Assembly (NCBI RefSeq): GCF_049243985.1 | Contig: NC_135371.1 | Location: 575,501-639,500, forward strand | Length of the DNA: 64,000 bases | Reading direction: 5' to 3' | Source: Paroedura picta | Taxonomy: Eukaryota; Chordata; Lepidosauria; Squamata; Gekkonidae | Shown here: piece after piece, positions 42,922 to 57,000 of the stretch | How positions within the stretch are numbered: position 1 is the first letter of the stretch | Layout of the letters: each line of letters begins with the position of its first letter | Notes under the pieces: generated by a model | Databases searched by the model: none | What the model was told of the DNA's origin: nothing | What the model saw: the letters and a program-made list of their open reading frames with translations, nothing else | Position numbers and translations under genes: made by a program

Positions 42922-43795
42922 TTTTTTAAAATGGATCTTTACATAGGGGGAAAATTTACACCTTCATGGCAAAATGCAGATAATGCAGAAGCTAATGCAG
43001 AAAGCAGTCAGGACAGGAAGAAATCTACAACAGTGTGAAAACTCAAGTTTATTAACAGCAAGAGACTCACGACCACCCCCTCCTCTAGTCTTCTCCCCTG
43101 GGCATCTCACTTGATTCGGCCTGGTGGACCAAGAGGGGGCTCCTGAGAGACGTGGCCCCCTCTAGGCTCCAGCTGCAAGATCTGCTCTTCTTGGCAGCCC
43201 CTCCGCCCTCCTTCCGGCCGCCATTCTCCCCTCTGGCCCCTCAGTGTGGGGCTTCTCACCTCACTAAACTGACTTTTGGCAGTTTATGCAGACATTAAAA
43301 TCATCCCTTCCTCTGACAAGGCCTCCAGCCTGAACAACAAGATGCTCGTGAACATTCTGTGACATCACAGCAACTCAGCCAAAAGCTCAAATTTCACTTC
43401 AAAGAGATCCCAACATTCCCACCCAGGTATCAATTTAAAGTCAGAAAGAGGAGGTGGGAACACAGCGACCCCTGGGCTACAGGCAGCCCCACTCACTGCA
43501 GATTATATGGCACATTAAGCACAGGCGATAAATGGATTTATCTTTTGGGAAAGGGTGCAATATTTCAGTTCATTTCCAATTAATACTAATGGCTCGAATA
43601 TCAGAACAAGACCTAAATCAACCAAATCCATTGGGGGGGGGGGGGAAGTCCCTCAAGACCCAAGGGACAGAGATGGAAACCAGAAGCTGCTGCCAGAGAG
43701 AAGATCAGGGGCCCCACGAACAGGAGCTGGAGGCGGTAGAAGATCCTTGCGTGGGACAGCAGATTCCTCCAGAATCCCTGGAGTGGATCCTCTTC

Positions 43796-46700
43796 TTAGG
43801 CATGGGCAGGAACTGAAAAAGAAGAAAAAGGAGAGTGAAGCCACCACTAAACTGTCAACATGCACAAGAACCAGAGTGGAGGGGACACTCAAAGGCCGTC
43901 CAAGCTGGAGTTTCGCTAAGTTGGGGGCCCTCTCAGCCCCCCCCCCCCCAGATCTTGGCCAATAACTTCCTTCCAGTAACTTCTAATAACAGAAGTCCAG
44001 TGTGTTGAGTTTCCATTTGAGTTTCCATTCACAACAAGGAAAGGGGAATAAAAATGTTAAGGCTAGTGATTAATGGCAGCTGCATTCCCAGTTGTGAATA
44101 AAGTCACGTTGGTCTTAAAGCTACTGCTGGACTCAAATTCTGTTCTGCTCCTTCAAACCAACATGGCTTCCCACTTTATTTTAACTACAGGCAAAGTTAA
44201 CTTTGTTTTGTTTTTTACAAACTCGATGCTCATTTTCTTCCCGTTTAAAGGCTTAATTTGGCACAAGCTGAAGAAGTGTCAGGAAGGGAGGGCAACATGG
44301 TGTAGGCCGAACGTGCTGAATCTCAGGAGCTAAGCAGGGACAGGACTTGGATGGGTGGCCCCCAAGGAAGACCCTGCAGAGGGAAGCGGGGGCAAAGATC
44401 CTTCAGATATGTGAGGTCCTGCCAGACCAGCCTGGTTTCCTTCCCTGACCAAGGGACGGGCTTCTTAGATCGTGGAAACCCAATGGATGTTGTTTACCTG
44501 GATCTCAGTCAGGCTTTTGACAAGGTTCCCCATTATGTTCTGGTGGCTAAACCAGAGGACTGGATTTTCGGATGCTTAGGCAGAAAGGCAACTGGCTAAA
44601 AAGCCGCACCCAAAGAGAGTGGCTGTCAAGGTCTCTCCATCAGAGTGGAGGGAGGTGAGCAGTGGGGGCCGCAGGGCCCAGAACTGGGTCTGGTACTTTT
44701 CAACATTTTTATCAGAGATCTGGACGAGGGGGGGGGGACTCCTCATTAAATCTGTGGATGACAACTAATCGGGAGGAGTAGCAAACACCCCAGAGGAGAG
44801 GGGCAGAGTTCAGCAAGATGTGAACACAGTGGAAAACTGGGCAAATGACAACAATTCATACAGTTCAACAAGGAGAAGGGCAGATTTCTGCATCTGGGCC
44901 ACACAAGCGAGAAGCAGCCATGCTGGAGGGAGATACACTTGTGGCCGGCAGAGGGTGAGGACGGGATCCTTCGGTCCTTGTGGACTGGAAGCGGAATAGG
45001 AGCAGTAAAGAAGGCAAATGCAGTCTGGGGCTGGATCAAAATCACAAGAAGTCCTCATCCCTATGCTGCATACGGCACGGGTCAGGCCCCACCTGGAGTC
45101 CTGGGTGCAGTTCTGGGGGCCTCACTTCAAAAAGGATGTGGGACAAATTGGAGAGGGGGCAGAGGAGAGAGGTGACAGTGATTTGGGGGCAGCCTGGGGA
45201 CCAAGCCCTAGGAGGAAGGAAAGGTGGAGGAACATGGAGAAGAAGAGATGGAGAGGGGACAGGATGGAAGGTTGTTACTTAGAAGAGGGCAGGGAAAGGA
45301 TCCTGTTGGTAACGGAGGAGAGGACCCAAATGAGTGGGTTTAAACTACGTGTAGAATGGGCACTGGATAGATATCGGGGGGGGGGGGGGTCGCTCAGTCA
45401 GAGTAGTTCAGCAGTGGAAGGGGCTGCCTAAGGTGAGCTCCCTGGCCGCCTTCAAGCAGCAACTGGACAGAGACTTATCCCGGCTGATTTAGGCTCCTCC
45501 GGCACCGAGTAGAGGGTGGGACTAGATGGCCTGGATGGCCCCTTCCCACTCTAGATTCTAGGATTAATTGAGGGCCCTTTCCACAGGGGAAGAGGTGGGG
45601 AGAGCCCTCCTGAATGTTCATATGAGTAAAATAGTCCTGACTCCTGACCCCTCCCTCAGAGCCAACGGAGGAGGGTCCTCCAGGGGGAAACCGTGGAACT
45701 TCCTCCGAGCGAAAAGGCTGGTTTGTGTTGCTTTTTCATGAGTAGGCCGGGCACCACACGCTTCTGCAGGCGGCCCACGACAATCCCACAGGCAGGCATG
45801 GCCAAAGACGCCTACAATTCCCATGAGCTCCTGCCAGGCACTGGCTCATGGGAACTGTAGTCCATGGATCTCTGGGGAGCCACCGTTTGGCCACCCCTGC
45901 CGTAGGGCCTTCTAGGGGAGAGATGTCACCAGCTAGCCAGGGCCAGGGCTGTGCAGGCAAGGAAGAGGGCTGAGATACCCCCACAGAGTCAGCATCCACA
46001 GCTGCCCCCCCCCGACCCCAAAAACACAGACACACTCTTGGTGGAGGTGTCAGATCCCTGGTCACTTCCTGCAAAATCAGGGGTGGGGTGGGGGGGAGTT
46101 AGTAACACTGGAGAAGACCCCCAAACACCTCCACTCCCATGTGAATACCCCCACCCACCCCTCGTGCTTGTAAGAGTTAGAGAAGCACACAGTGCAGAAG
46201 ATCTGAGCCTGAACCCCTCACAAAACATGCCCTCTGGGGCAGAGGAAGGGACCCAAAGAGGTGCAGAGGGGAGGGGAGGGAGGCAGAATGGCAGACCCTC
46301 CCCTCAGCAGGCAGGCAGGGGGTCCCCGACGCCTCCAGTTCGGGAAGAGATGGCAGGTGAGGGGGAAGGCAGAGGACTGAGCACCCTGCAGGGCACCTGC
46401 CGGACAGAGTTGGCAATGGGCCCCTTCACCCATGATAAATAAGGCCCCTTCAGCCCACCACTGCCAAGTGGATCTTGCCCTTTCACACTCTGAAATCCCG
46501 TGGAAAGGGGGACTGGAAGGGGCTGACAGAGCGTTCCTGAGGGCCTCAGCCTTGGTGGATTCCTGTGGGCAAAGGAATGGGCGGAGGGACCCGCAGAAAC
46601 ACCCCTGGAGCGTGTCTGAGCCCTCCAGAACGCCCTCCTTGCTGTCCTTTCTTGAGCCCTTGTCCCCCCCCCCCCCCCCGGCCTCACCCCCTTCCCCTCC

Positions 46701-48041
46701 ACGCCCCCCTTGCCTAGCAGATGGCTGTCCTGCTCCCCAGCCCCCAAACACAACCCCCCAGCCTCCTCCAATCCATGCCTCCCTTCTCCCTCTCTCTCTC
46801 TCTATCCCCCTCCAGGCCCTGCTTCCCACCCTTCCCCCAGTCCCCTCCCCTGGTCTCCAGTCCCTTGGCTCCCCCAACCGCCCGGCCCTCCTCTCCACGC
46901 GTTTCCGGCCATGGGCCAGCCTGCCTGATCCTCCCTCTTGCTGGGACCCCTGAGAGGCCACTTGGCAGGAAGGAGGGAGAACCTCAAAGGCTTCTCTTCC
47001 TGTCTCTGAGGATCCCACCTGGACTTCAGCCGGGCTCCCCAGAGGCTCAGCTGGGCTCAGGGGAGTCTCTCTCTGCCCCCAGGAAGCCCACCCAGCAGGT
47101 GCTCCCTTCATCCCCCAGACCCCTTCACAAGGGCGGTGTTGGGGGTGTCTGTCAGCTGATCCTTCAATGGGCCCCGCCCTCATTTCCTCTGGGGAAGGGG
47201 CACCACTCACCTGGTGCTTTGTTGTAGCCCTCCCCTTTCCGCTTTCCTGCAGGGAGAGAATCAGGAAGTCAGAGCCGTCTATTCACACCTTGAACAGAGA
47301 AGCTATCCTTGGGGTTCTCTGCCCCCTAAACTGGCCCCACCCCACCCCTGGCAGGCACTCCTCCAACCCCCTTGGAACCAACTACCCAAAGCTTCCCCCC
47401 CCCCCCCGGGGCCCCTTGTGATGAGAGAGAATGGGGGAAATCCTCCCCCCCCCAGAATGAGAGCAGAGGAGCCATGACTAGACACCCCCCCAAACACACC
47501 CCAGGGACAAGATCCAGCTCTGTGCAAGGGAGAAGGGGGGGGGCGGCAGACATGCCCAGGTGCTGAAGGGAAGAATGAGAAATGCACTTACACAAGAGGA
47601 ATCCCACTCAAGTCAGTGGGGCTCCATTCATTCCTGGGGGCTGCCTCTGGTGGGGGGACTAGAGGACCTTCAGGCCACAAGACAGGGTCCCAGGCGGGGG
47701 GGGGGACTGGAGGCTTGGACCCCCCCCCTTCCTCTCCCCTCTGCCTGAGGACCTCGAGGCCTGCAAACTGCCCCACGTGTGACAGGTCAGGGGGGAGATG
47801 CTGGGGCCAGAATATTGTCGGAGAAGCCCCCTGGGGGGGGTCCACCCTCGAGAGGGAAAGGTGAGCTGGAAGGACTTCAAAATCGACTCCCAAAGAAATA
47901 CTCTGTCAAAAAATACTGTCTTCAAACTGCCATTCTGTGGGGAGGGGCTGTGGGGGACCACCAGCTACGGGGGCAACATCTGGCCCACCCCCAAGGCCCC
48001 CCCCTCGAAAGGTCCCCCACAGGGACGCCACACACAGACAG

Positions 48042-48082
<41 letters not shown>

Positions 48083-51000
48083 GGCACCGCCCAGCCCAGG
48101 TCCCCCCCCCCCGTTTACTTACTCATGTAGCAGGCGACCCCGACCCCCACCAGGAGGAGAGCAGCCAGGACCCCGAAGATGCCCAGAATGAGCCCCAGAT
48201 TCGAAGCTGAGGATGAAGGAGGGGGGGGGGGAGTCAGGGTTATGCTGCCTGTCAGGCTGCTGCCCCTGAGGACTCTGGGAGGGATTTCCCAGCCCAACCA
48301 TCTCCGGTTGCTGCAGGTGGCAGGACTTGCCCCGTGGACTTTCCCTGTGCCACCTGCCCCCAGAGCTCCTGCCCCCAGCCCTCCACAGAAGCCCCCCCGG
48401 AGCCAGCTAATGGTTGGCACCCCCAATGAAAGCTGAGAGACCCAGTGAGAGATGCTGCTCTGAACTGTGTCCTTGAGTGTCTGTGGGGGGCTTTGACAGA
48501 GTTCCCCCCTTCCTCAGCCATACTCCTTCGGGACTTTGCAAGCCCCCCCAGGGGACAAGCCCCCCCCCCCCCAGTCTCCCACCTGGCTCCTCCCAGGCCA
48601 AGTCCAGGGGCTCCGGCAGGCTGTCGTGCTCCACGTGGCACCGGTAGAGGTCCCTCTCCTGGGGGTCCACCTCGATGCTGACCCAGGTGTGGTAGGTCCC
48701 GTCCGAGTTGGGGACGACACCCCCCGAAAAGGTCTCCGGCTTCCGATCCTGCCCGTCCTTCATCCAGGTGACCTCGATCTCCTTGGGGTAGAAGCCATGA
48801 AGTTGGCAGAGGAGGGTCTCCCGATGATCCTCCGCCTTGCGTGCCACCCTCGCGTCCGGGGCCTCTGTGGAATGGGCATGGCACCCTTTGTTAATAATCC
48901 TGCATCTCCCCAGACGACAGATTGGAGACTGGCCTTGAAGGGGCCCCATGTGGTCCTCCAGCCCCACCCGACTGGAGGCCCCCACCTGCTGCACCTCCCA
49001 GAGATGAGACAATCCACACAAGGGGGTTCTCCAGCCTAGACTTCCTCCTGTCACCATTTCTGACATCAACAATCAGCACTCTTCAATATCTTCTCGGGGG
49101 TGGGGGGTGGGAGAGTTTATCCCTCCGAAATCACAGATCCAGACTTTCGTGGTACAAATAAAATGTGGTGCAAGAACAAAGACCCAAAGCATTTTTAAAA
49201 AGGAATAATCTGAAATGAACTTCAGACCCACAGATTGACCCCACATCCACTGAGTGCTCCCCCTCGGGGGGGGGGGGAAGAGACAAAATTCAGGCCCAGC
49301 CCTTTGTGGCTCTTTCACAGCAGAGACCCGTGAGTCCCAGGCACAAATCCCCATGGATCTTCACAACAGTTCCACAAAGACCCACAAAACCGACTGCCAG
49401 ATTCCCCACCAAATGCAGAGCAACAAGCACGGATCCAGCACTTGGATATTACCCCACCGGCACAAAACAAGGATGCCAGCCACAGACCCTCCGGAATTCA
49501 GGTGGCTTTTACACTCAGACATTGAAGAACCAGAAAGTCCTTCAGAGAAGAAGAGCTGGTTTTGTAAATCCTATTTCCTCTACCTGGTTCTCCAGATCAG
49601 AGGCTGCCGTTCTTGACTACTTGAGTACCATGCGGCTCAATCAGAGGTGGCCAAATTGGAGCTCTCCGTGGCTAGTTGCAGGGCCTCATGGTAACTGTAG
49701 TCCATGGATGAAACACAGTTTGGCCACCCCTGTATCAACAGACCAGCCTCGCTCCAAACTCTTTCCCCATTGCAGACGGCTCTTTCCCTTTCAGCACCGT
49801 TCCGCAGGGCCTGCCACATGGAGCTCTTCTGCCAGGCATTTGGCCGAGGTCGACCGGACCACCCCCATCTCCTGGGCCCCCCAGATCCCCTCCCCTGACC
49901 TGAATCCGGAACCGACCCACCCTTGGGGTACGGTTATATGTTTAGTGTTGCTTCCACCAGTTATGGAAAGTTAGGAAACCACTGTGAGATGTTAGTACTT
50001 TTCTTTTTTTGACAACTCCTGAAGTACACGGTAATGTTTGCCTCTCTTCTAGGTAAACCACCCTAAGCCACAGGGGAGGGAGGCATATAATATAAATAAA
50101 TAAAATAAATAAATTGGCAGGAGGAGGAATTATTCTGTCAGGTGACTGTAATAGTTTTATGCGTAGCAGGGATGGACAGGTTGATCAAGACAGGAAAAAC
50201 TGCCAACTTCCCCCCTTTTGGGGGCAGGGGGGGAATGCTGAAAAGGATTTTGATAGGGTCAAACATTTAGACAAATTTGGTTTTGGAAGGAACTTTAAGG
50301 AATGAGCAAGAAAAATTTCTACCCTACAATAAAGATAAATGAAACTATTTCACAGCCACAGGAGCTGTGGAACATTTCCTGGGAGCCATTAGCCCCCTCA
50401 ATTAACCTAATTATTAGAGATTTCTCCTAGTATCAAGGGCACTGGGCCAGGAAAAAATTCTTACAAGGTTAGTTTCTCTGCTAACAACCCAACATCTATT
50501 TTTAACCCATCCCAAAAAATCAGCTACCAAATTAATATTTATTTATTTATTTATTTAATTTCTCATATTTATATACTGCCCTCCCCTTTGGCTCAGGGCA
50601 GTTTACACAGAATGTAAGAGAATGTCAAGGGCAGACAGACTAACAACTGGCTTCTGGATTAATAGAAAGCTTTATTGATAGCAGATCAGCACCCCTCAAC
50701 GATCATAGTCGATTCTGTTCAATACAAGTCAAACAGGCACTTTTACACTCTCCCTTTCCCGCACAAAGTTGCCCAGTCCCCAGGGAGTGAGGGCCCCCCT
50801 CCCACAGGTGCCAGCCTGGGCGCCTCTCCAAGCGATAGCCAGGCCATCTCGGCCTTGGGTGTTAGAAGCAGTTCCTCTCCTATAGAGAACAGAGTTGCAC
50901 AAATATGCACAGAGTCTAAATCAGGGCTTAGCAAAGCAGACGGCTCAGGGTTATACAAAAGTTCTCAAAACAGCACACAGGAGACCAAGATGGAGTCACA

Positions 51001-54000
51001 GAGGTCAAAAACAAATCATGGCCGGAGTCAGAGCAACAGATCCTGGCAGAGAACATGGAATAGCATGTTTTTCATGCAGCCGTAAAAAGTCAGCAGAAGA
51101 TGACTAACACCTACTGACCCAGAGAGCTGAGATCAGAATAATTCCCTGTATTTCCTATATGGATAATCTAATTTATCATTTAGCAGTTTTATGGTCTAAG
51201 CTATTTTATATAACTGTATATTATGAGCAGATCTACATTTAAACATTCTTACAAAGAAATCTAGCAAAGTAGCTGGATATAAAGACTGAAGCAGTGCTTA
51301 CTAATATGGATGTCATCTCAGAAATGGATTAGGAACAACAAGATTATTTAAAAATTAGCTATTTAGGAATTAAATTAAGCAAAACCAAGAAAGACTTACC
51401 AGGTAACGATTTTAAAGTAACAATTGCAATAATAAATTCAGTTCTAGGTTGATGAAACACTGTAAAGATGGCACTGCAGTTTATGGGAAATGGGGCAGTA
51501 AGAAACCTAGAATAAGTATCAGAGAATGCCAAGAGGGCGGACTGGGAATTCCACTGGGCCCCCCTGCACAAGGACAGCCCTCCCTGGGCACCAACATCCG
51601 GAAATTGGATCTGGAATTAAAATCAGAATAACCCCAGCCACACTGAAGAATAACATCACTTGATTTTTATCGTTTCAGGTTTTAATGTGGTATTAATGCT
51701 GAATGTTGTTTTATTGCTCTTCATAAATTAACTGTTGTTTTATTGAAATATTGTAAATTGCCCTGAGCCAGCTATGCTAAGAAGGGTGGTCAATAAATCA
51801 CATAAAATCAATCAATCAATCAATAGCTTATTGGAGATTTGGGACAGTTGTTAGGAAAACTTTGTCACTTGACATCACTGTGACCACGGTGAGAGGTCGG
51901 GATAACTACAAAATGTTAAATGTGACTCATTGTCAGGTTGGGAATCTTATAGAATTGGTGCATATATGAAGAAAGAGGGCAGAGGGGGCTGAAATATTGA
52001 GCAGCTCTATAAGCCCTACGCATCTGACATGCAGCTTTGTCAGGGGGATCTAATTAAATAAGTAAGATTCAAATATATTGCACACCATCGTGAGCCATTT
52101 CTGAGGGCAATAAAATCAGAGTCCAGGAGCACCTTTCAGACCACCAAAGAGTGCAAGCACCCTTCCTCAGACTCAGAGCTCGTGGCTGGTCTTAAAGGTG
52201 CCTGATTGGACTCTGGTTTGGTTTTGTTGTGCTGCTTCAGAGCAACACGGCGACCCACTTGGATCTATCCATATGGGAAGGCAGAATACACATTATGTAA
52301 ATAAAGAATAAAAATATTTAAGACAATTTTAAAAGTGGAGACAACACAGGACATCGTCACTGAGCGTGTGCAGTGTGATTTGTAATAAGTTGGTGTTATT
52401 GAGAGAACCAAAGCAAGATTAACATGTACTATTTATCACATTTTTATAATGAATCTGAAAGGTCAGTGAAGTGGTTAATGTTGCTTTTCTCAGGAAGACC
52501 AGCTGATCAGGAAGGGCAACCTGTGGAGCTGCCCGTGTTCTCTGAGTTTTTAAAACTGTGCCCTCAATATTTTTATTTATTTAATTTGAATGCTGCCCTC
52601 CCCCATGGCTCTGTGAAAATATCCAGTGTTTTAACCATTTTTAACATTATGTCTTACATATATTGTGTTTTGCATGACTTCATTAGGAAGCTTTGTGTGA
52701 ACTGCGTAGGGGATTTCAGAGCTGCTAAATATTCCCTCTGTGCCACTTCTTAAAAGCATTTCCTTCGTCCTGCCCAGTTCTCCTCCAGCAGGACATGCGG
52801 GGCACCGGGGGGGGGGGGGGGGCCTGCCCGGGGCAAGCGGGGTTGAACTCCTGGAAGGGTTGAGCTCCTCGGGAGTAAGGGGAATGAGGGGGAGATGCGC
52901 AGCACGGGAGCAGGAGCCCCTCCGGGATTCGCCCCACTTTCCGGGGGGGGGGGAGAGGCCCGCCCCCCCCGGGAGCTCTGGGGGGAAGGGAGGGAGACCC
53001 CCCTCCCTCCGGGCGTGCTCACCTGTCCTCTGCAGGGCCTCCTTCCCGTAGTCCAGGTACCTCCGCAGCCACTCCACGCAGATCTCCTCCAGGTAGGCGG
53101 CCTGGCGCTCGGCCTCGTGGGTCTCCGCCTCCCAGCGGCGCTTGGTCTCCTGGGCTTGGGGCACGCGGGCCGTCCAGACGCGGTTCTCCCGGTCGAGGGC
53201 GAGGAAGTCCTCCCCGTCGTAGGCGAACTGCAGGTGCCCCCGGAGGAGCCGCCCGTCCGGCCCCACCTCGCAGCCGTACATCACCTGCCACGTGTGGAGC
53301 CCTGCCAGAGATATTGGGGGGTCAGGGGGGGGCCGGCCGCACTCCCCTCCCCCCCCCGGGCAAAAGGCGGCTGCCGGGCAAGGAGGCGCCACCCCCCGGC
53401 CCCGCCCCTTTTCCCGGCTGCAGCCCTCGGGGGGAGGGGGCGCCTTGCACGGGGGGGTCTCGCGAGGGGAAACGGGGGGGAGAAAGGCTGAAGCCCCCCC
53501 CCTGCGGCCAGGCTCGCCCAGGCAGAAGCAGCTGCAGCTGCAGCAACACCCCCCCCCCCCGGCCCCAGGAATCCCCGGCAGGCGCAGGCAGAACCCGGGC
53601 AGGCTGGATGGGGCGGAGAGCCCCGCCGCTTATGGGGCCTCGGTGGTCTCAGATCAGGCAAGCCCTCTGCGGAGGAAACTCCCTGAAAAGCAGCGGGGAG
53701 AAGGCACCTGAAGGCGGGCAGCCGCGCCCCTCGGACCGGAGGGCCTGGAAATGGTCACTGCCTTGTCTGCACCTGCAGCTTCCTCCCTTGCCCTGACTCC
53801 CTCAAGGAGGACACAAATTCCCCCCCCTCCCTCTGAGAGGGCAACAATCAAGGTCCCCAAGGCTGCAGGCCCATTGCGGCCCCTTTCCTGCCAGGCGAGG
53901 TCTCCGGGGGCACGAGCCAGAGAAGGCCCAGGCCAGCCCCAGAAAGGCTGCAGGGTGAGTCTGCAGTGACCAGACGGCGCCTTGACATTCCCAGGAGGGC

Positions 54001-57000
54001 CCCAAAGATGCCTCCTGGGCTGTTAAACCCGCAAAAGGGCTTCAAGGGTGGCAGGCAGGGAAGCCCCACTCGTACCCCGGTCTCCTCCAGAGGGGGAGTG
54101 CCCAATTCTGTGTGCGCCCTCAGCTAGGCCGGGCCCCTGTGCACCATGCATGCAGTGCGTAGAAGCCATTACACACACTTTCCCCCATTGTCCAATTTAT
54201 TTCTCGATCCGAGCTTAACTCGCTGCTGTGTAAAAGAGAACTGCACTCGGATGAACGTAAGATTCGGTTTCTTTTGACATCCCAGAACCCTGATATAGTT
54301 GAACCAGTTGTAAAGTTTTTATGTCTTGCCATGAGAGATCGTGAACATTTTATGTCCTACTCTAAAGCATGATCTTTGCCTTTGTTTTCACTAGCAGTGG
54401 ATCCTTTTGCACTTTCCCTCCTTATATTGTACTTTTAAATGCTATCAAAGGCTCGTGGTGGTGGTTGTGTCCCTTCAAAATTTCTAAAAACCTCCCATCT
54501 CTCTGCAAGGCAGGAAGCAAAGTTCCTAGAAATAGAAATAGTTCTTCTTGGAAACAGAAATATCCTAATAACTATGATGATTTTATTCATAGACATTGGA
54601 ACTGCCAACCAAGAACACTTTTGAGGAGACATTTATTTCTGAATTCATTTTATTCCATATTTCTTTCCATATCTGGCCAGGTTTCTGCAACTTACTCAAT
54701 CACCGTTTGGAAAAGGGCCTCTGGTGGCAGGGGGGACACGTCTGGCCAGAGAAAGGTAAAGAGAAATTTCTCTTCCTGCTGGATTTCTTTTGTATTTCTA
54801 AAGACCGATTCTTTCATGAAAATAACAGCCATGGCTGGGCACCACTGCCTACATCTATTAGGCGAGCCAGGCATTCTCAAAATCACGACGAATCTTTTTG
54901 GAGTGACTGTCCCTAAGAATCCTGTGAGTGCACGGATGTGTTTTAATAATCAAATTAATTTACAAAGTTGTCTGGGTCTGTAGGTCAAATAAAAGAGGGA
55001 GCTAAAATTCTCATCCTTCCCTCTCTTCTCCTGCGCTGGACAGAGCCCCGCTCCTGATACGGACCTAGCACAGCCACGTCACTCGCGGGGGGCTGAGGGG
55101 ACCTCCGTAGACCAAGTTCAAAACAGAGGGGTGGGCAGCCCAGTCCACAGTGCATCATGTGCAGCTCTTGAGGAACGCTAAAATTACCTGTCACAAGTTT
55201 TCAGTGCTGTCTAGCGTTATTTTCTCCCACTTCAGAAAGGAAAAGGAGGTACTTGTGTTGCCTTTAACCTTATCAGGGATTATCCCAATCAACATTTTCT
55301 CCATGCAAAACTTTCAATTTCTTCCTTTCTTGTAAACTGCCATGAGTCAGCCTTGCCTGAGAGTGACAGTTAATACATCTAATCTAATAATAATAAATAG
55401 AACATTTCAACCCTGCCAGAGACATCTGTTCCTTTCTCTAATCAAATGTAGCCTTTGAACGGGACACAAAATGAACATAAAGAAATTGTTAAACTTGGGA
55501 TACTCTCCAGAGGTCCAGACAAACACTATGCTAAATTAGATCACAATCTGTTTAGGACACTGGAAAGTTTTCTAGTTCATATTTTCCCAGGAAACCCACC
55601 CGAATCGTTCTGCTAAACATTATGGTGCATGTGGAACTGGAAACAGGGCCTGGAAAAGCAAAACTAATTGTCCTCTCTGGAGAAGCCACACGGATTGTCT
55701 CGGTACACGAAAACTCTGCTTGCCTTCTTTTCTATGTTCTGAGACAACTGTTAAGCATCCCTTGCCGTGGGACAGGTGTGACCCTCCGTTCCGAACCGGG
55801 CCTCCCTCCCCTTGAGGCCAGGGATGGCCAGCAGCGTTCAGACTGTGCATCCCACCTGAGCAGCTGGGGCTACCGGGCACTCCCAAAGGAGGACTCTTAC
55901 AGGTCAAGGTGGACCGAAGACTGCCTTGGAGGAACTGCTGGCTCTTGTCCTTAACCAGGACCCTGCCCAGGCCCTGGGATTTCAGGCTCTGCCTTTAGAG
56001 CACGCTGTACTCATCCCTCCCGATTGTTTGAACCCACCTCCCAAACCTCTTCCCTCCTACACCTATCCTGTGCAGGGAGGGCGTTCATTCTGGCCAGACA
56101 AAATGCTCCCCCCCTCCTCAGAAGCTACGAGGGCAGGTTCGTGCATTTACCCCACTCAAAACACATCTGCCCTCTGGTAAGAGGACGGCACAAGCCCTTC
56201 CGGAGTGTCCTTTGCAGACGCTTGTGAGGAGGCCTGGCATTTCGCCCTGAGCGCAAGGCTTCTCGGACATCTCTTCCTACGACTCGGTTACCTTCTTACT
56301 TTCTGGCAGGGATCCAAAAAGAACTCTAGCAAAAATATTTATTCCTTTTGTCTATTTAGCAATAAGGGATTAAGAACACCGATCCACCGCTCAGGAGGGG
56401 TGCAGCGCAGAGCTCTCCCTGGAGAGAAAGTGAAGGCGGCCTTATTTTGAATATGGGTGGGCAGGTAAGTGCTCTGAAGGTGTCCCCTTTACGAATCCTG
56501 GCAAGAAAGGAACACGAGTGGGGCTGCCCCCGTGTCTCTGGGCGGGCTGTTTTTTACGTCGTTGTGGATAGCAGGGGGAGGGCTCCATCTTATGTGAGCC
56601 ACCCTGCGGGATCCTCACAAACGGGCTGGTTTTCTTTCAGCATCTGGCAGGCTCCAAAGCTTGCACTGTTTGCTGTCTATGGGGTTGGTCTTAATAAAAG
56701 GAGCAGGTGGCTTTCGCTCCGGGGCTTTGCAACCGGTCTATCAGGCTCTTTGTGTTCCATGTATTTAGGTTTGCCTTTTAATTTAAAATCTCAAACCCCC
56801 AAACTTCTAAGAGAGGCCCTGCCAGTTCCCTCGCTGCCTGTGCGTTCACTGGACAGGATTCCAGAGGGCAGGAGATGCTCCCACCTGTCCCAAGAGCCAT
56901 CAGCGGGTGACCTTCGCCCGGCCAGCGGAGCTCCCTGGGGGTCCCCAGTCAGTGAGAGGCCCTGGCTGGATCTAGACCAAGAGTTCTCAGCACGTCCGTC

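Larger units (their letters stand above)
48865..53022. other. Class I intron between alpha2 and alpha3 (4.2 kb)
   Basis: Contains a hAT-type MITE piece (49644-49735), a non-LTR retrotransposon 3' end (49780-50112), a (TTTA)n-like start of another at 50538, an unassigned repeat at 52110-52255, and otherwise unremarkable AT-richer DNA. No extra exon was recognised. Confidence 0.6.

Noticed and set aside
46218-47210. 330-codon minus-strand open frame in class I intron 6
   Set aside because: Glycine- and arginine-rich low-complexity sequence between two small cytoplasmic exons; no domain, and the true exons use other frames and splice sites.
54120-56800. Endogenous retrovirus in the AT-richer part of class I intron 2
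   Set aside because: I could not recognise paired ends or any gag, pol or env-like part, so no such element is claimed.
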